From the NCBI GenBank assembly GCA_022925895.1, contig JAKSYS010000608.1, positions 1 through 38,087 of the forward strand: DNA of 38,087 nt. Reading direction: 5' to 3'. The notes under the pieces were generated by a model that saw only the letters and a list, made by a program, of their open reading frames with translations, ran no database searches and was not told the DNA's origin. Positions 19,611 to 30,538 of this stretch are shown here, piece by piece. The stretch is from Fragilaria crotonensis. Taxonomy: Eukaryota; Bacillariophyta; Fragilariophyceae; Fragilariales; Fragilariaceae. Both the position numbers and the translations under genes were made by a program. How positions within the stretch are numbered: the first letter of the stretch is position 1; every line of letters begins with the position of its first letter.

Positions 19611-21411
19611 TCACAAAATCTGTTTCCGCTTGGCACCACCATGTTGGTATCCTTTGATCCGCACACCATCCAAATCATCCAATCCGCTCCCCGTTTCATT
19701 CAACGGCGTCGTTTCGGCATCCACATAATTCGCGCAAATCGACAAGTCCTGTACATTGTCATCCAAGGCCCGATCGGCGTGGCCTCCGAGTGGCAACAAG
19801 AATGGCGCCATGGCCGATATTAGGAGCGATGTAGAAGCAACCAACAAGAGCCGCACTGGATTGTTGACCAAGGATCCATTGACGAACTGTGCGAGCATCG
19901 CTCCGATGCGACCACTGGCAGTACAGACGCCCATGCCAGTCGAACGGACCGAAGTGGGGAAACGTTCTGTCGTCAAACAATCGATCGTATTCCAAGCAAC
20001 AATGCTGAAGGCCTGAAAGGAACAGGCCGAAATAACAATGCCAATGGTGATCAAAGAGTCTTGGTCTGCTGCGGTTTGTTTCAACGCTTGTGATGCAAAA
20101 TAGGCAAAGGCCATCAATGACGTGGCAGCGGATAGGGACGCCGTTACGAGCATACATGTTCGACCAGCGTAGTCCATGAAGAATGCTGCAACGAGGTTTC
20201 CTGGTAAGTTCGAAATAGCGAACAGCAAGGCGTTTGTGTAAGGATTCTCGAGATGCACCTCTACAAAGAGCGAATTGATCCAGGTCAGAATGCCGTAGGA
20301 TCCAAAACTGATACTGAACCAAATCGTCTGCAACGGCAGGGTCGTTCGAAGAAGCGAAAGGTTGTAGAGTGTTGATGTTGATTCCAGAAAATCACCCACG
20401 CCGCCTCCAAGGACCTGCAAACACCACTGACAATGGTTGGAGGAAGTTCTCTGAGAGACTTGCTCTTCTTGTTGGGGTAATGCAGGGTAGTGGAAAAACA
20501 TCTCGTCTGTAGTGTAGAGATGCCCGTGAAATCTCATTTGTAGTGCCAACTTGTTCGCAATTATCAGTGCTTCACCTTGCCGTTGGTGCATGGCCAGAAA
20601 TCGAGGTGACTCGGGGACCAAGATTCCTACCATGCAAGCTCCAATTGCCGATGGAATCGCACAGGCGACAGCAAAGACTCTCCAAGAGAGCTGCCAGTGT
20701 TCCAACAGAAGCAAAGCCGCGAGTGCGACGAAGATGCTTCCCGACCATCCAGAAGGACGCACAGAATGTGATGAATAATCCTCGCTTTCTGGGTGGCGCC
20801 AATTCTGTCACCAACGTGAAGAGGGGCGGCACGGTGGCACCAATTCCCAATCCCGCAATGCAGCGCAAGGCCGACAATTGCCATACATTTTGTGCCAGAG
20901 CCGATAGCAAGCCAGCAATGAAATTGCAGCACAGACCCAAGAGGAGCATGGGATGACGCCCCAACCGATCTCCACAACTGCCAACAACGAGGCCGCCTAT
21001 GAGCATTCCAAAAAACACAGCCGACGCCAACAATTCTGCTCGCCATGGCTCATTGAGGAGAATTGTATCGAGAAAGCGTTGGTTGCTTAAAATGTAGGAT
21101 AAACAAAGGATTTCAGAAGCATCGGATGAATTGGCAATTCCCAAGGACAGCATGACGACCCAGAACTTCCACTGCACGCACAGGGAGGCAACACTGACAC
21201 TAGAAGTTGATCCATAGGATTCGTCCAGAAAGGTATCGAGAGATCGCCGGGACGCTGATGACATCATCGCATCGCTTCCTGGTGGTATCATGGACGCTTC
21301 TGTTGAGTCCGTTTCCAACTGCGCTTTTCTATCCACGCGACCCATCTCTATCATCGAAGCACAGTATTCGTTCGTTGCTAACAGTTCAGCATGGACAGTG
21401 GAGGATAACAC
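19611..21411 (-). CDS. SV2/SVOP-like MFS transporter, with a frameshift
   Basis: About 600 residues and 10-12 hydrophobic segments. Family motifs: GDRLGRHPMLLLG (loop 2-3), ELAPPRKRG, VPESPRFLA (sugar-transporter-type motif), then ERFPTSVRSTGMGV and ASGRIGAM as in SVOP/SV2-related carriers of organic ions. The N-terminal 75 residues are polar and Ser-rich. The reading moves from frame 21411-20743 (ends FCASFWMVG) to frame 20739-19611 (continues SIFVALAALLL) across a CCC run at 20740-20742: one extra base. This is either a recent inactivating indel, a sequencing error, or less likely programmed. No intron fits. The substrate cannot be told. It shares a divergent promoter region with the phosphatase gene. 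Confidence 0.8.
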
Positions 21412-22228
21412 TAGGCTGCCAGCTTTGTCAGCCGCCGTATCAGACTCAAGATTTCACGTTTGCATGAGAGCAAGATTATGTCGAGTAGTCGGATGTGATC
21501 GGTTCTGTCGTTAATGCTAGCACACCGGATACCTCGTGGTTGTCTGTTCACTCTTCACTCTACACCGCCGGCTGCCTTCATAGGAGTCGTACTCGATGCA
21601 TGCGCTGGTCGCGAATAGGATTGGAACCGTGCCCGTAAATTGATTGTCCGTCACAAGCGTCTGAAATAATTTCAAATTTTGTGAAAAATGCGGTCAACGC
21701 TAAAAAGGATAAAAACGACACGCAATATGCACTGTTCTGTACATGAGTACTATACTGGTCGCTGGTCGCATACAGTACATACGAGATACTCGAGTACCAG
21801 GTACTATAACTATCGTACCTGGTACTCGAGTACCAGTACTTGTATCCACACCGCAGCAATTGTAAAAGAACCGATAAGTTCTCTACTTGTACTGGAGTAC
21901 TCTGTGTACCCAACGTATGATACTGTAGAACCACGTATGCATACTATTAAGGAAGGTTACTGTTTAGTGCAGTAGTGCATAAATACCGAGTACTACAAGG
22001 TACGGTTGTACTACAGTACTACCGGTAGCTGACGTGCCATATGCATTTTTTGTACAGTACGTCAGTATGATACTTGTAGTATACTTGTACTGGAGAGCGG
22101 AGTACGGCATAGTTGTCCCTAAACTGAGATGCGAGCTGCGAGTACGTCACAGGTGTGACGGACAACATACATCGCACCTCGCACCCCTCATTAATCATTC
22201 ATCATATGAACTACACCTCCACGCGCCG
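21412..22228. promoter_or_regulatory. Divergent intergenic region, GTAC palindrome island
   Basis: Lies between the divergent MFS and phosphatase genes. From about 21745 to 22110 it is packed with GTAC-centred words (AGTACTATACTGG, GAGTACCAGGTAC, TACAGTACGTCAGTA). A perfect hairpin is at 21789-21804 (CTCGAGTACCAGGTAC), loop 21805-21814, 21815-21830 (its reverse complement). It may hold binding sites for both genes or be a small structured repeat. Confidence 0.5.
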
Positions 22229-23152
22229 ATGAAATTCACCATGAGAATGTCTCTGCTTACAACAGTCGCAGTTGCGGTTGCCCACCAATCACTGGCGTTC
22301 ACAGCAACATCACCCAAAGCATTTGCCTCGCGAAGCGCACAATGTTTGCAACGACTTTCCGTGTCATCGCGGATTACCGCCAGATCACGAGGAATGACTA
22401 CCAACAGTCGCAGCAGTGCAGGAGATGGTACCAGTGCTCGTCAAGGGACCATCACCAGCTTAAGCAGTTCTTCCGTTCCAATTTTTCCTGACGTTGCCCC
22501 AACGGCCAAACGCCTTTTTCTCGTACGACACGGGGAGGTAATAAATCCAGGCGGTGACCGAGCCGTGTATTACGGAGCCATGGATGTACCGCTGAGTCCG
22601 TTGGGTGAGGCCGAAGCAGAAGCAGCGGCACAATACCTCCAACAATTTGATTTGCAACATATTGCATGTTCGCCATTAAGTCGCGCTCGTTTTGGAGCCG
22701 CCAAGGTCGCCGAACTCCAATCGGGATGGTCATCCCAGTCTGATTTGATCGTACTCGATGGCTTTACCGAAATGGACCGCGGCGCCTGGTGTGGTCTTAC
22801 TCTCGACGAGATTGGTCCCGACCTTATGGCACGATTCGATGCCTGCGATGAATCAGTAACACCCGAGGGCGGCGAATCGTATCCGCAACTCAAGAACCGC
22901 GTGTTGCAAGCGCGTGACAGTTTGTTGGAGAAGGTGGATTGTGGACGCGCCGCCGCGGTCGTGTCGCATTTGCAAGTGACGCGCAGTATACTCAGCGAAG
23001 CGATGGATCTGCCAATCAGCGAAATGTCCAAATTGAAGATCGCAACGGCGTCGATTACGTGTATCGATTATGATGGAGATGTGCAGACTGTGCACTTTCA
23101 ATCCTTCAAGCCACAAACAGAATTCGCGACCTCGAAGGATGGTGCTAACTAG
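22229..23152 (+). CDS. Plastid-targeted histidine phosphatase (PGAM-like)
   Basis: 307 residues from ATG 22229, chosen because it gives a signal peptide (MRMSLLTTVAVAVAHQSLA) ending before Phe24, the diatom ASAFAP-type site, followed by a Ser/Arg-rich transit-like stretch to about residue 85; the open frame back to 22034 has no such feature. LFLVRHGEV holds the phospho-accepting His101; EMDRGAWCGLT and VVSHLQVTRSIL give the acid and second His. This is the phosphoglycerate-mutase/fructose-bisphosphatase branch of histidine phosphatases. SHLQ replaces the common SHGG. The substrate is not clear: sugar phosphates or a 2-carboxyarabinitol-phosphate-type inhibitor of Rubisco are possibilities. 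No introns. Confidence 0.85.
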   Translation: MKFTMRMSLLTTVAVAVAHQSLAFTATSPKAFASRSAQCLQRLSVSSRITARSRGMTTNSRSSAGDGTSARQGTITSLSSSSVPIFPDVAPTAKRLFLVRHGEVINPGGDRAVYYGAMDVPLSPLGEAEAEAAAQYLQQFDLQHIACSPLSRARFGAAKVAELQSGWSSQSDLIVLDGFTEMDRGAWCGLTLDEIGPDLMARFDACDESVTPEGGESYPQLKNRVLQARDSLLEKVDCGRAAAVVSHLQVTRSILSEAMDLPISEMSKLKIATASITCIDYDGDVQTVHFQSFKPQTEFATSKDGAN

Positions 23153-23409
23153 CTTAGCTACTCCCCATAAATCTGTTGCACTATTTAGTTGGCAAGATTT
23201 CCCAATAGGCCGTCAACATTCCGTTGCGGTGACCCACCAGAGCTCCTTTGTCCACATCCTTTGAAGGATGACATGCGTCGTGCTCAGCTCAGCGTAGCAT
23301 TATATTGTCACAGTTATTCGTACTGACGTTTTAACATGCTACCTAATGAGTCTGGAGAGCCGCAGTTGTCGCTACCGTGTCTCCAGAGGATGCGCGAAAG
23401 TGTTCTCCT
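23153..23409. other. Short convergent intergenic spacer
   Basis: Contains the 3' flanks of the phosphatase and acireductone dioxygenase genes. I see nothing else in it. Confidence 0.5.
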
Positions 23410-24150
23410 CTAGGCGTTGACATCAATCGCTGGAAAATGTTCTACATACTTCTGTCGGGAAGGGTGCTCATCGCATGGGCGATTGAATGGGGTCCAAATT
23501 GGTAGTCCAACGAAGAGGCGCATGATATGGATCACACGATCAGAATCGCAAGTAAAGCGATGGTAAATACCTGTCGACGCATTGCTTGTTGAGAGACTTG
23601 ATTCGTTCCACGTGCTGAACATGTTGGATTCAAAAAAATTCGAATCGAACCTACCTTCGGGAAGAGTAATCAGATCTCCCTTCGTGACATGAATGCGCAC
23701 CCACCTATCTTGCAAGTCTCGTACATCAAAGTATCCCGAGCCGCCGAGAACATAACGAATCTCCTCGGCATCGTGAATGTGTTCCTCGAAAAAGGCCTTG
23801 ACCTTCAGATCAAAGTCAGGTAGGTGATCCGGGTGAACTGTGATAATGTCTGCATACGAATATCCACGATCATCACGCAATTGTTGAAGCCTTGGATCGG
23901 TCGCATCGTTAGGGTCCCATGGAACAGAGTGGATCGGGTACTTGTACGACTCAGCGTCCATCTTCCAATAGCAAATGCCTATGTCCTTTAACTCCTCGAC
24001 CGAAACGGAAATATTCGGCTCAAGCTTGTTGGGGACGAACTGATCCTCCATTGAATCAGGGATCCGCCACGCTTCCGGCCATCCTTCTGGGGAGGCTTCA
24101 GGCAATGGTGTTCTCTTTGGATCGTTCGCAGTAGCTGAGGTGCTAATCAT
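23410..24150 (-). CDS. ARD: Acireductone dioxygenase (methionine salvage)
   Basis: Exons 24150-23655 and 23570-23410 give 218 residues. The enzyme is a cupin that oxidises acireductone to the 2-oxo precursor of methionine (Fe form). EEHIHDAEEIRYVLGGSGYFD holds ligands His124, His126 and Glu130; the fourth ligand His is in GIYHRFT just after the splice. The intron (23571-23654, GTAGGT to CGACAG) is 84 bp, divisible by three and free of stops, so unspliced mRNA would keep frame and add 28 residues right before IYHRFT. Its removal restores LPEG-IYHRFT, the family sequence. ATG 24150 gives a normal N-terminus; the frame is open 42 codons further but those residues look non-coding. Confidence 0.92.
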   Translation of the reverse strand: MISTSATANDPKRTPLPEASPEGWPEAWRIPDSMEDQFVPNKLEPNISVSVEELKDIGICYWKMDAESYKYPIHSVPWDPNDATDPRLQQLRDDRGYSYADIITVHPDHLPDFDLKVKAFFEEHIHDAEEIRYVLGGSGYFDVRDLQDRWVRIHVTKGDLITLPEGRFDSNFFESNMFSTWNESSLSTSNASTGIYHRFTCDSDRVIHIMRLFVGLPIWTPFNRPCDEHPSRQKYVEHFPAIDVNA

Positions 24151-24276
24151 GATGAAATTGAGGTGTTCGTTTGTTGCATGCAGAGAATTCTGAATAAACG
24201 CGTTGTGCATTAGATTATGCAAAAGAATTTGCTTGCTATTGTGTTTCCAAACACAAAAAAAACCGATTGTTTGCAA

Positions 24277-26820
24277 TTTCGATGATTTTCAGCGATGTAT
24301 GTCACAATGTGTCTGTGTCGGCAAAACTGCGTTTTGATCTTCAACGTAGAATGAAATTCTTATCCAATTATAACGTTGCTAGGACGTCACCTCATGACAC
24401 CTCGATCTCTTCCAAATTCATGCAGCCACATCTGCACAACACACAACATCGCCGCAATACGGTGGTGGATTTCGAATCTCCATGTCCTTTGATGGCCGAA
24501 GTTTTATGCAGGTTTTACTGTCTTGGCCACCACCCTCATTGTATTCCATCGCGACCAGTACTGCTGAAAGAGAGGATGGTCTATGTACACTTTAACTCTT
24601 CTTGCATGTTTATCACTCGTCTATTTCTAGGCAAGTGCATTTCATGTTGCCGGCCCTGATGAGCAGGCAAACTGCATTTTGAATTAGATTTGAAGCTGCT
24701 GAGAGGAAAAACTAGAGGGCATGACCTTCAATATTATGTAGACCTCATTTGTAATGGAATCCAAAGCTTTTGAGCAGCAGAAATGAGTAGTATACCACTG
24801 GAAGGCAATAAAATGGAAGTGACAATGGTAGCCAAAGATATTGGGAGCAGAGATTGGGGTTCAAGAAGGTGCTGAATTGCAAAAAGAACATGACAAGCAG
24901 CGGCAGTAGCCAACAGAGTTGGAGCCAAATGCTGAAGAGTGTATTTCCTTGACGAAGAAATGACATCATATCACTCTTGTTGAATGAGAATTTCTGCAGT
25001 AATCCTCTTGAAAGGGACTGGAAGACCAGTGCAACAGTAGTAGTAGTATCAGTAGGACATGCCAAATGCATGTAGAAAGCCAATGGAGATGTAGAGTTCT
25101 CTGCAACCCAACAAAGAACTAGGAAGTCCAACAACAGATGAGTGGCTGTGCCCTGTAAGTAGCTAGAGAATAACATACTATGACCATAATGGCACTGAAG
25201 TGGCAAAAGGAAATTAGGATGAGTGACAGCAGCAGCCAACAAAGTTGGATGAAAGGAAATTACTCATCATGGGGAATAACTGAAGCAACCCTCCTTAAAT
25301 GCCACTGTGAGATCAGTGGGACAACAGTAGTGCCAGTGGCCATGACTTACATTGGGACTGAAGATTGAGTCTCCTCCTCATCACATGATGGACGAGGAGT
25401 GAGTGACAAAATGGAGCCCTTGCCTTAAGATGGTGAGAAGTAGCTACTGCATTTGTAGCTCTTGTTTGAAATAGCCCGAGTACTAGGCACGGAATTCGTG
25501 CCAACCAAACAGCAGGCAGGAGTGGTGTAGGTAGAAGCCAATGAAGTTGGGACCAAGGAATCAATGTTGCATTTCCTCTGCCAGTTGTGTATGGAGTGTA
25601 ACAACGACAGACAAGTAAGTTGATTGACCATTCGCTTGGTGGTCGATTGGTGAGGGAAGCGTTGTGCACTCACAAGATTGTATGACCAAGGGAGCATGTG
25701 CGAGTGGAGACCGCAAAGTGAACCCCATCTTGTCTTCAGAATTAATGGGGATCCGCCATGGTAAAGGACTCAAAAGCACGACGGCAATCTCACGTAGCGA
25801 GTGTAGTTTAAAACGGGTGGCGGACAAAACGTAAAACTCATGGCTAGACATTGTGTACTAGAGGTGGATGGTCTACGTGAGGAGCGAGGTGGCACACCAT
25901 GCACCCGACCCTGCCATCATGGCAGCTCACCAAATGCTCATGTGTGCACACAGCCTTCCTGGAATAGGTTGATTCTTTCGTCCACAGCAGCCTACATGGC
26001 ATCCTCCTTCTTTGTCGGTTGAAGTGTTGTTGTGTTCCATCATTGTTTATTATGTAGTAGAGAATACCACTGGAATCATGCCTTCGGATGATGCTCTCAA
26101 CTCTCGATTTGCAATAACTTGGGGATGCACGGGCGAGTCCATATTTTTGATCACATTAGCTATACTTCTACTAGCACCCATTGAAATTGCTTTGTTCAGA
26201 ATGAAGAACATGAGGGTGAAGGGATTACTAGACTGGAATAGGCATTGCCCAGCAAAGCAGGCAAACTGAGTGGTAGTGCATTTCAACTGTAGCAAGACAG
26301 AAGAAGCAACACTTTCATGACTGATTCCTCCACACAGACAAACAATGCTTGTTGTGCCGAAGTTCTTGTATAGTGTCGCATTGTGACCCCTGGCGCAGGA
26401 GACCTCCCAGAAACGGTACACAACAATGTCACCTAGAAAAAACTAAGAAATTTGTGGACAAAAGTGACAGCGGGTCCACGCGGCGCTCCCTGTCTCCTGT
26501 CACCAAGGCTTGGAGGACTGTCAGCGCAAGGGGAACCACGGAACTGGCCACCAAGAAAAAGGAAACCTAGAGCAGTCCAACCAGCACTCGAAGCGTGCTC
26601 TGCGACAGTAGCCTGCTTTCGACGCTGCAGCTGATGCTAGTAGTTACATTTTTCACTTTAATGTTTTACAAGAATTTTCAAGTTCAAAATGTCGCTCGGA
26701 GTCCTCTCGACCTTGAAATGCTGCCAGTAGATTGTAGATCCAACAAGCTACCACTCATATTCTTACACACTGTTTTGAGAATGGTGGAAGCATTGCCCAT
26801 TTGTCATAGAGGATTAACAC
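24277..26820. other. Gene-poor region with diverged repeats
   Basis: No protein family recognised. A segment like AGCAGCCAACAAAGTTGGA recurs in diverged form near 24908, 25232 and 25528 (spacing about 300-325), which suggests an old satellite. Frames at 24745-25242 (minus, hydrophobic), 25561-25851 (minus) and 26349-26570 / 26595-26825 (plus, same frame separated by one TAG) are weak. Confidence 0.4.
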
Positions 26821-26926
26821 TATGATGAAGGTAAAACAACTTACCTGGTGGCTCATGACCTTCAGCAGCAAGCTATGATGAAGGTAAAACAACTTACCTG
26901 GTGGCTCATGACCTTCAGCACCAAGG
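26821..26926. repeat. 53-bp tandem duplication, two copies
   Basis: TATGATGAAGGTAAAACAAC starts at 26821 and again at 26874, and the copies match almost perfectly to ACCTTCAGCA, differing only at the end (GCAAGC versus CCAAGG). The near identity means a recent duplication. Each copy contains GGTAAAACAACTTACC, a short inverted repeat. Confidence 0.9.
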
Positions 26927-27252
26927 TTATGGGCCGGATGGTTTAAGAATAAGACACGGAGATAGCTTTAAGCCTTTTTTGCTAAATCATGACGTGTCGC
27001 AAATGCAGGTTGTGAAGATTGGCCTCGAAGGCCAAGAACTAGCTTGAGTGTGCCTTTTGGTACAGTACTGCAAATGGGACTCAGACTACATTAATGTTAA
27101 AGATTAACTTGTTCTTGATACACAATCCATGCTTGTACTCCATATCCATGTTGCCATTCAGGGCAATCCTTACCGGCGACACCAATGCGACAGCACGATC
27201 AATAGTTTAAAAAAGAATACCGTCTTTTGAAACGCCCCTTACCGGGACACAA

Positions 27253-27665
27253 ATGCAACACAAACAGAAAAATTGTGGTTTGTGTCGATGGTATTCGGCT
27301 TCTAGGACACACGAAATCGGCCAAAAAGTGGACTTTATGCAGAAACATGGTCAAGTAGCTAGACTTCAAAATTCAGTGAAGGAAAATGTGCACTTGTCCA
27401 AATCTCTTGCTTTGGTAAATTTGACAACTACAATCCCTGCAGTGAAAGACAATTATTTCAAGAGGCTCAAATTGGAAACCATACTGCTTGCTTCACATAA
27501 CGATCGCACAACCAATTGTGAGGTAATTTATGCCTATTTACATGGATGGGATAGGGTGAGCAATGTGTGTATTTGCTTTTGTTGCTTTCCAGAGAGTGTC
27601 CAGTCCGAAGGTCCAATTCTGCTGACTCCTCTATATTCTTGTTTTCTCACATCTGCCATCCTCGC
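27253..27665 (+). pseudogene. Possible transposase C-terminal remnant, uncertain
   Basis: A plus frame (27253-27753) begins HKQKNCGLCRWYSASRTHEI then GQKVDFMQKHGQ. The C-x2-C start followed by a basic stretch recalls the C-terminal Cys-rich tail of piggyBac-type transposases, but the second half of that motif is not intact and I see no DDE domain upstream. The tail of the frame overlaps the antisense RNase H remnant and is not believed. It may be unrelated. Confidence 0.2.
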
Positions 27666-28713
27666 TCATGTTGGAACTCTATATCCCCGCTTACTTCTCA
27701 GAGTGTCAAGACGGGATTTACCAAGAACTTCAAATGCCTCAATGTTGCCTTGACATCGCTTCACAGCAAGGAATCGAGACCTAGTATGGAACAATGTGAC
27801 CGAGCGATTTGAGTCTGATGGAGCAAAAGAGACTGCAATGTGGGATGATAGGCTTCTGGTGCTAAAGTCGCTTCGGTGCCTATCTGAGAGGTGAAGAACC
27901 ACAGTTGTAGGCCATCTAACATCAGTGCGCTTAACCTGGGAGACGTGTTGGTCTGAATATGGTGGTCGCGCAATGCGATCAGGAACTCATTGCACCATTG
28001 TTCACGGGAAGGATGATCACAACAAATGATGTGAGCGAACTCTTCATGGTTCGAGCCGCATAATGGAGATGTTCGGGAACCGCAGTCAAACTATTCGCCA
28101 ACGCGTGGGTGGGCAATATGCGGTGTAGAAGTATGACCGTATGGCTGGGTGTGTGGGATTGTGGTCTTGTTGTTCTTAATGGCCAGTGCATGTGCGTCCC
28201 AATGAATTGAATGGAGAGTGAAAGCATCCCAACCCTGCAGGCGCCAAATATAATTGAGTAATGGTGTTGTGGTGGCTTCATGAAGCAACACTTCCGAGTA
28301 ACGACTTGTGACGGTCCCGTCTGGAAGAAATAGATGGTGCTGGGCACGTGGCTTAGGAGACATGATGACGTTCCCGCGGTATGCGCCAAATTTGTGATTG
28401 AAGATACCGGCCTGCATGTCTGCATCCAGATTAAGTTGTCCCATGATGAGATCAAGAGAGTGATATGGAGTCATTTCATCTTGGTGGCCTTTGACATACC
28501 GAAGGGCGACTCGCGGCATTTGTTTTATCGTGGATTGAATTTTGATAAGGATATCCCAATCTGGTCAAAGGCAGCAATCCAGAATATCTTCGCCGCGATC
28601 CAAATCGACCGGGACATCTTGCTCTTGAGGCTTGTGATCTCCCTCCAGTAACGTATCGAGAACGCCTCGCCTTGGCTGTCGGTGGCCAATATTCCTTTCC
28701 AAGGTGCATGCAT
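27666..28713 (-). pseudogene. Retrotransposon RNase H and C-terminal domain, decayed
   Basis: Minus-strand pieces in successive frames: GILATDSQG (RNase H catalytic Asp), PDWDILIKI-like, PRVALRYVKGHQDE, LNLDADMQAG (last catalytic Asp region), GTVTSRYSEVLLHEA, WDAFTLHSIHWDAHALAIK, HRILPTHALAN, a Cys/His stretch SPLCGSNHEEFAHIICCDHP, and LMLDGLQLWF. This is the end of a reverse-transcriptase polyprotein of the non-LTR type common in diatoms: RNase H, then a Cys-rich tail. At least three frameshifts separate the pieces (near 28650, 28110 and 28030). No reverse transcriptase is seen upstream, so it is a 5'-truncated, dead copy. Confidence 0.65.
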
Positions 28714-29274
28714 GTACGTAAATTCCTATACTCAAAGCAGGAGGAATCAGAGGAATGAAAGCAAGCCGTAGCTATGCTTCCGCTCGGTACAATGTTGGTA
28801 GTTGCCTATCACCTTGGCTGGTGCATAGAATGGACTTCAACAGTTCCTTGCTAGGGGTCGGTGAAAAGCCAGCACCCATGGCAAAGGTGCACTGCTGCTC
28901 TTAGGGCATGAAATTGGGCATGCACAATGAACTTTCCACATCTCATCAAATGGAGTACTGGAGTATCAGGTACTGTTACCCATGTACCTAGTACTGTAGA
29001 AATGTAGGAGTGCCACGCATAGACTCGTAACTCGTAACAAGGACTCAGTATATATATGGAAATGTGAAGTGTATGATAGATGTTACACGAGTAGTGGAGT
29101 ACGTAGCACCAGGTACTACAGTACCAGGTATGTACTCGCGGATTGAAGGCTGGGTGGGTGTTCTGGGTTCTGGGTGTCGTACGGCGAAGTAAAAATCTCA
29201 GTGATATCGTTGTAGCGAACCGTGGATCCCTTGTAAATATCCCATTTTAATTCCAATCTGTGACAAGCGAGATC
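28714..29274. promoter_or_regulatory. Upstream region of the four-helix membrane protein gene
   Basis: GTAC-centred strings from about 28950 to 29140 (GGAGTACTGGAGTATCAGG, ACCAGGTACTACAGTACCAG) lie 140-320 bases before the start codon. Otherwise no gene is seen. Confidence 0.35.
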
Positions 29275-30348
29275 ATGACGGCCACACAGCGTCCATCGCG
29301 CTCGTCGGCATCATCTCGTCAGTCTCAACCAACACCAACGACAAATGTGGCGGCCGACGACAACAACACCAGCAACAGCGCCGCGGTGACCAATACAAAT
29401 ACTACTAGTAATAGCAAGCCAACGTTGCAAGAGCAACTCGATAAGGCCGAAGCTGCAGTCCGAAAAACAAGAGATGCAACGGCTCAGTTGCACTATTGGT
29501 GGCGACAACATTTGTTTCGACTGTCCTGTATGGTATTTGTCTTGTGCTTTTATCAAGCTCGTAAGCCAAGTGAAGCATGCATCCGGAACATTAAGGTACG
29601 TTGTTGAATTTGATAAGATGATATTGACTTGGCAGCCAGAGGCGTGAAGAATTCTGGTGCAGATTCGAGTCCAACATTCTCACTTTTTTCTTGACTCTAA
29701 TTCTCTCTCTATACATCTACCAATATCAACACCAACGACACATGATAATAGAGCATTAACAACAATTCCGAAATTGTAACCTTTGTGTCAGGATGGGAGG
29801 CGGCCCGATTCATGGCCAACGATTCGGTGGTTGAAATCATGGGCCTCATCCTGGTGGCAGCATTGACACTCTTTTTGTCAGATCCACTGCAACGTCCCAA
29901 TTTGACCTTTGCGGATCGTCATTATATGGTTGCGACTGCCCTAATTCCATTGCAAATTACATCGTACTTTCAGAATGAAAAGAAAATTGGATGCATCCAA
30001 CCATTGATGGAACGATATGGTGATTTGATCTTGTCCGCAATATCATCGACATCATCAACAACAACGTCAGATGCCGATTCGGATCAAAATCTTCCAGATC
30101 CATTTGGTGAGGATCGTTCCTTTCCAATTTCACTTGTCTTTCATACCATTGTGACACTTTGCTGTTGGTTCATGAATTATCAAATGCAACGTCGGAATGA
30201 AGCCATCAAGCAAGTTATGCATATGAAGAAGATTCTGGAAAATGCTGAACGACAAGCCACCACAACGAAAACGTCAACAACTGCTGCTGCTGCTAGCAGT
30301 ATTAGTGGTGGAGGTAGCACGAACAACAAGCAGAAATCGAAAAAGTGA
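29275..30348 (+). CDS. Four-helix membrane protein of unknown function
   Basis: Exon 1 29275-29595 and exon 2 29752-30348 (intron GTACGT to ATAATAG, 156 bp) give 305 residues. The acceptor at 29751 is preferred over the CAG at 29789-29791 because only it keeps frame (IRNIK-SINNNSEIVTFVSGW). Residues 1-65 are Ser/Thr/Asn-rich with a short coiled coil (EQLDKAEAAVRKT). Hydrophobic helices: LFRLSCMVFVLCFYQA, VVEIMGLILVAALTLFL, HYMVATALIPLQITSYF, and FPISLVFHTIVTLCCWFM. The C-terminus is a charged helix and a Thr/Ala/Ser-rich tail ending KQKSKK, possibly an ER-retrieval dilysine-like end. I recognise no family. Confidence 0.7.
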
Positions 30349-30538
30349 CTTTGGTAACGGGTAGTGATGAGTGATGGGCCACGACAAACATTCAATTGCC
30401 ACCATTGTAAACAAAGGCAGGAATCACTCCTTTTGTGCGAGTTGAATGATTATTCTCTCTCGTTTCCCCTACCAATAAGACCTAAATCAAAGCATACTAC
30501 TGATCCCTAGATACAGATTCTTGAGTTGTTGGAGTCCT

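Noticed and set aside
22034-22228. N-terminal extension of the phosphatase
   Set aside because: Open frame by chance through the GTAC island; the signal peptide begins at 22229.
24745-25242. Hydrophobic 165-residue minus frame as a membrane protein
   Set aside because: Leu/Phe/Cys-rich composition results from the reverse strand of purine-rich repeat DNA; no start context or conservation seen.
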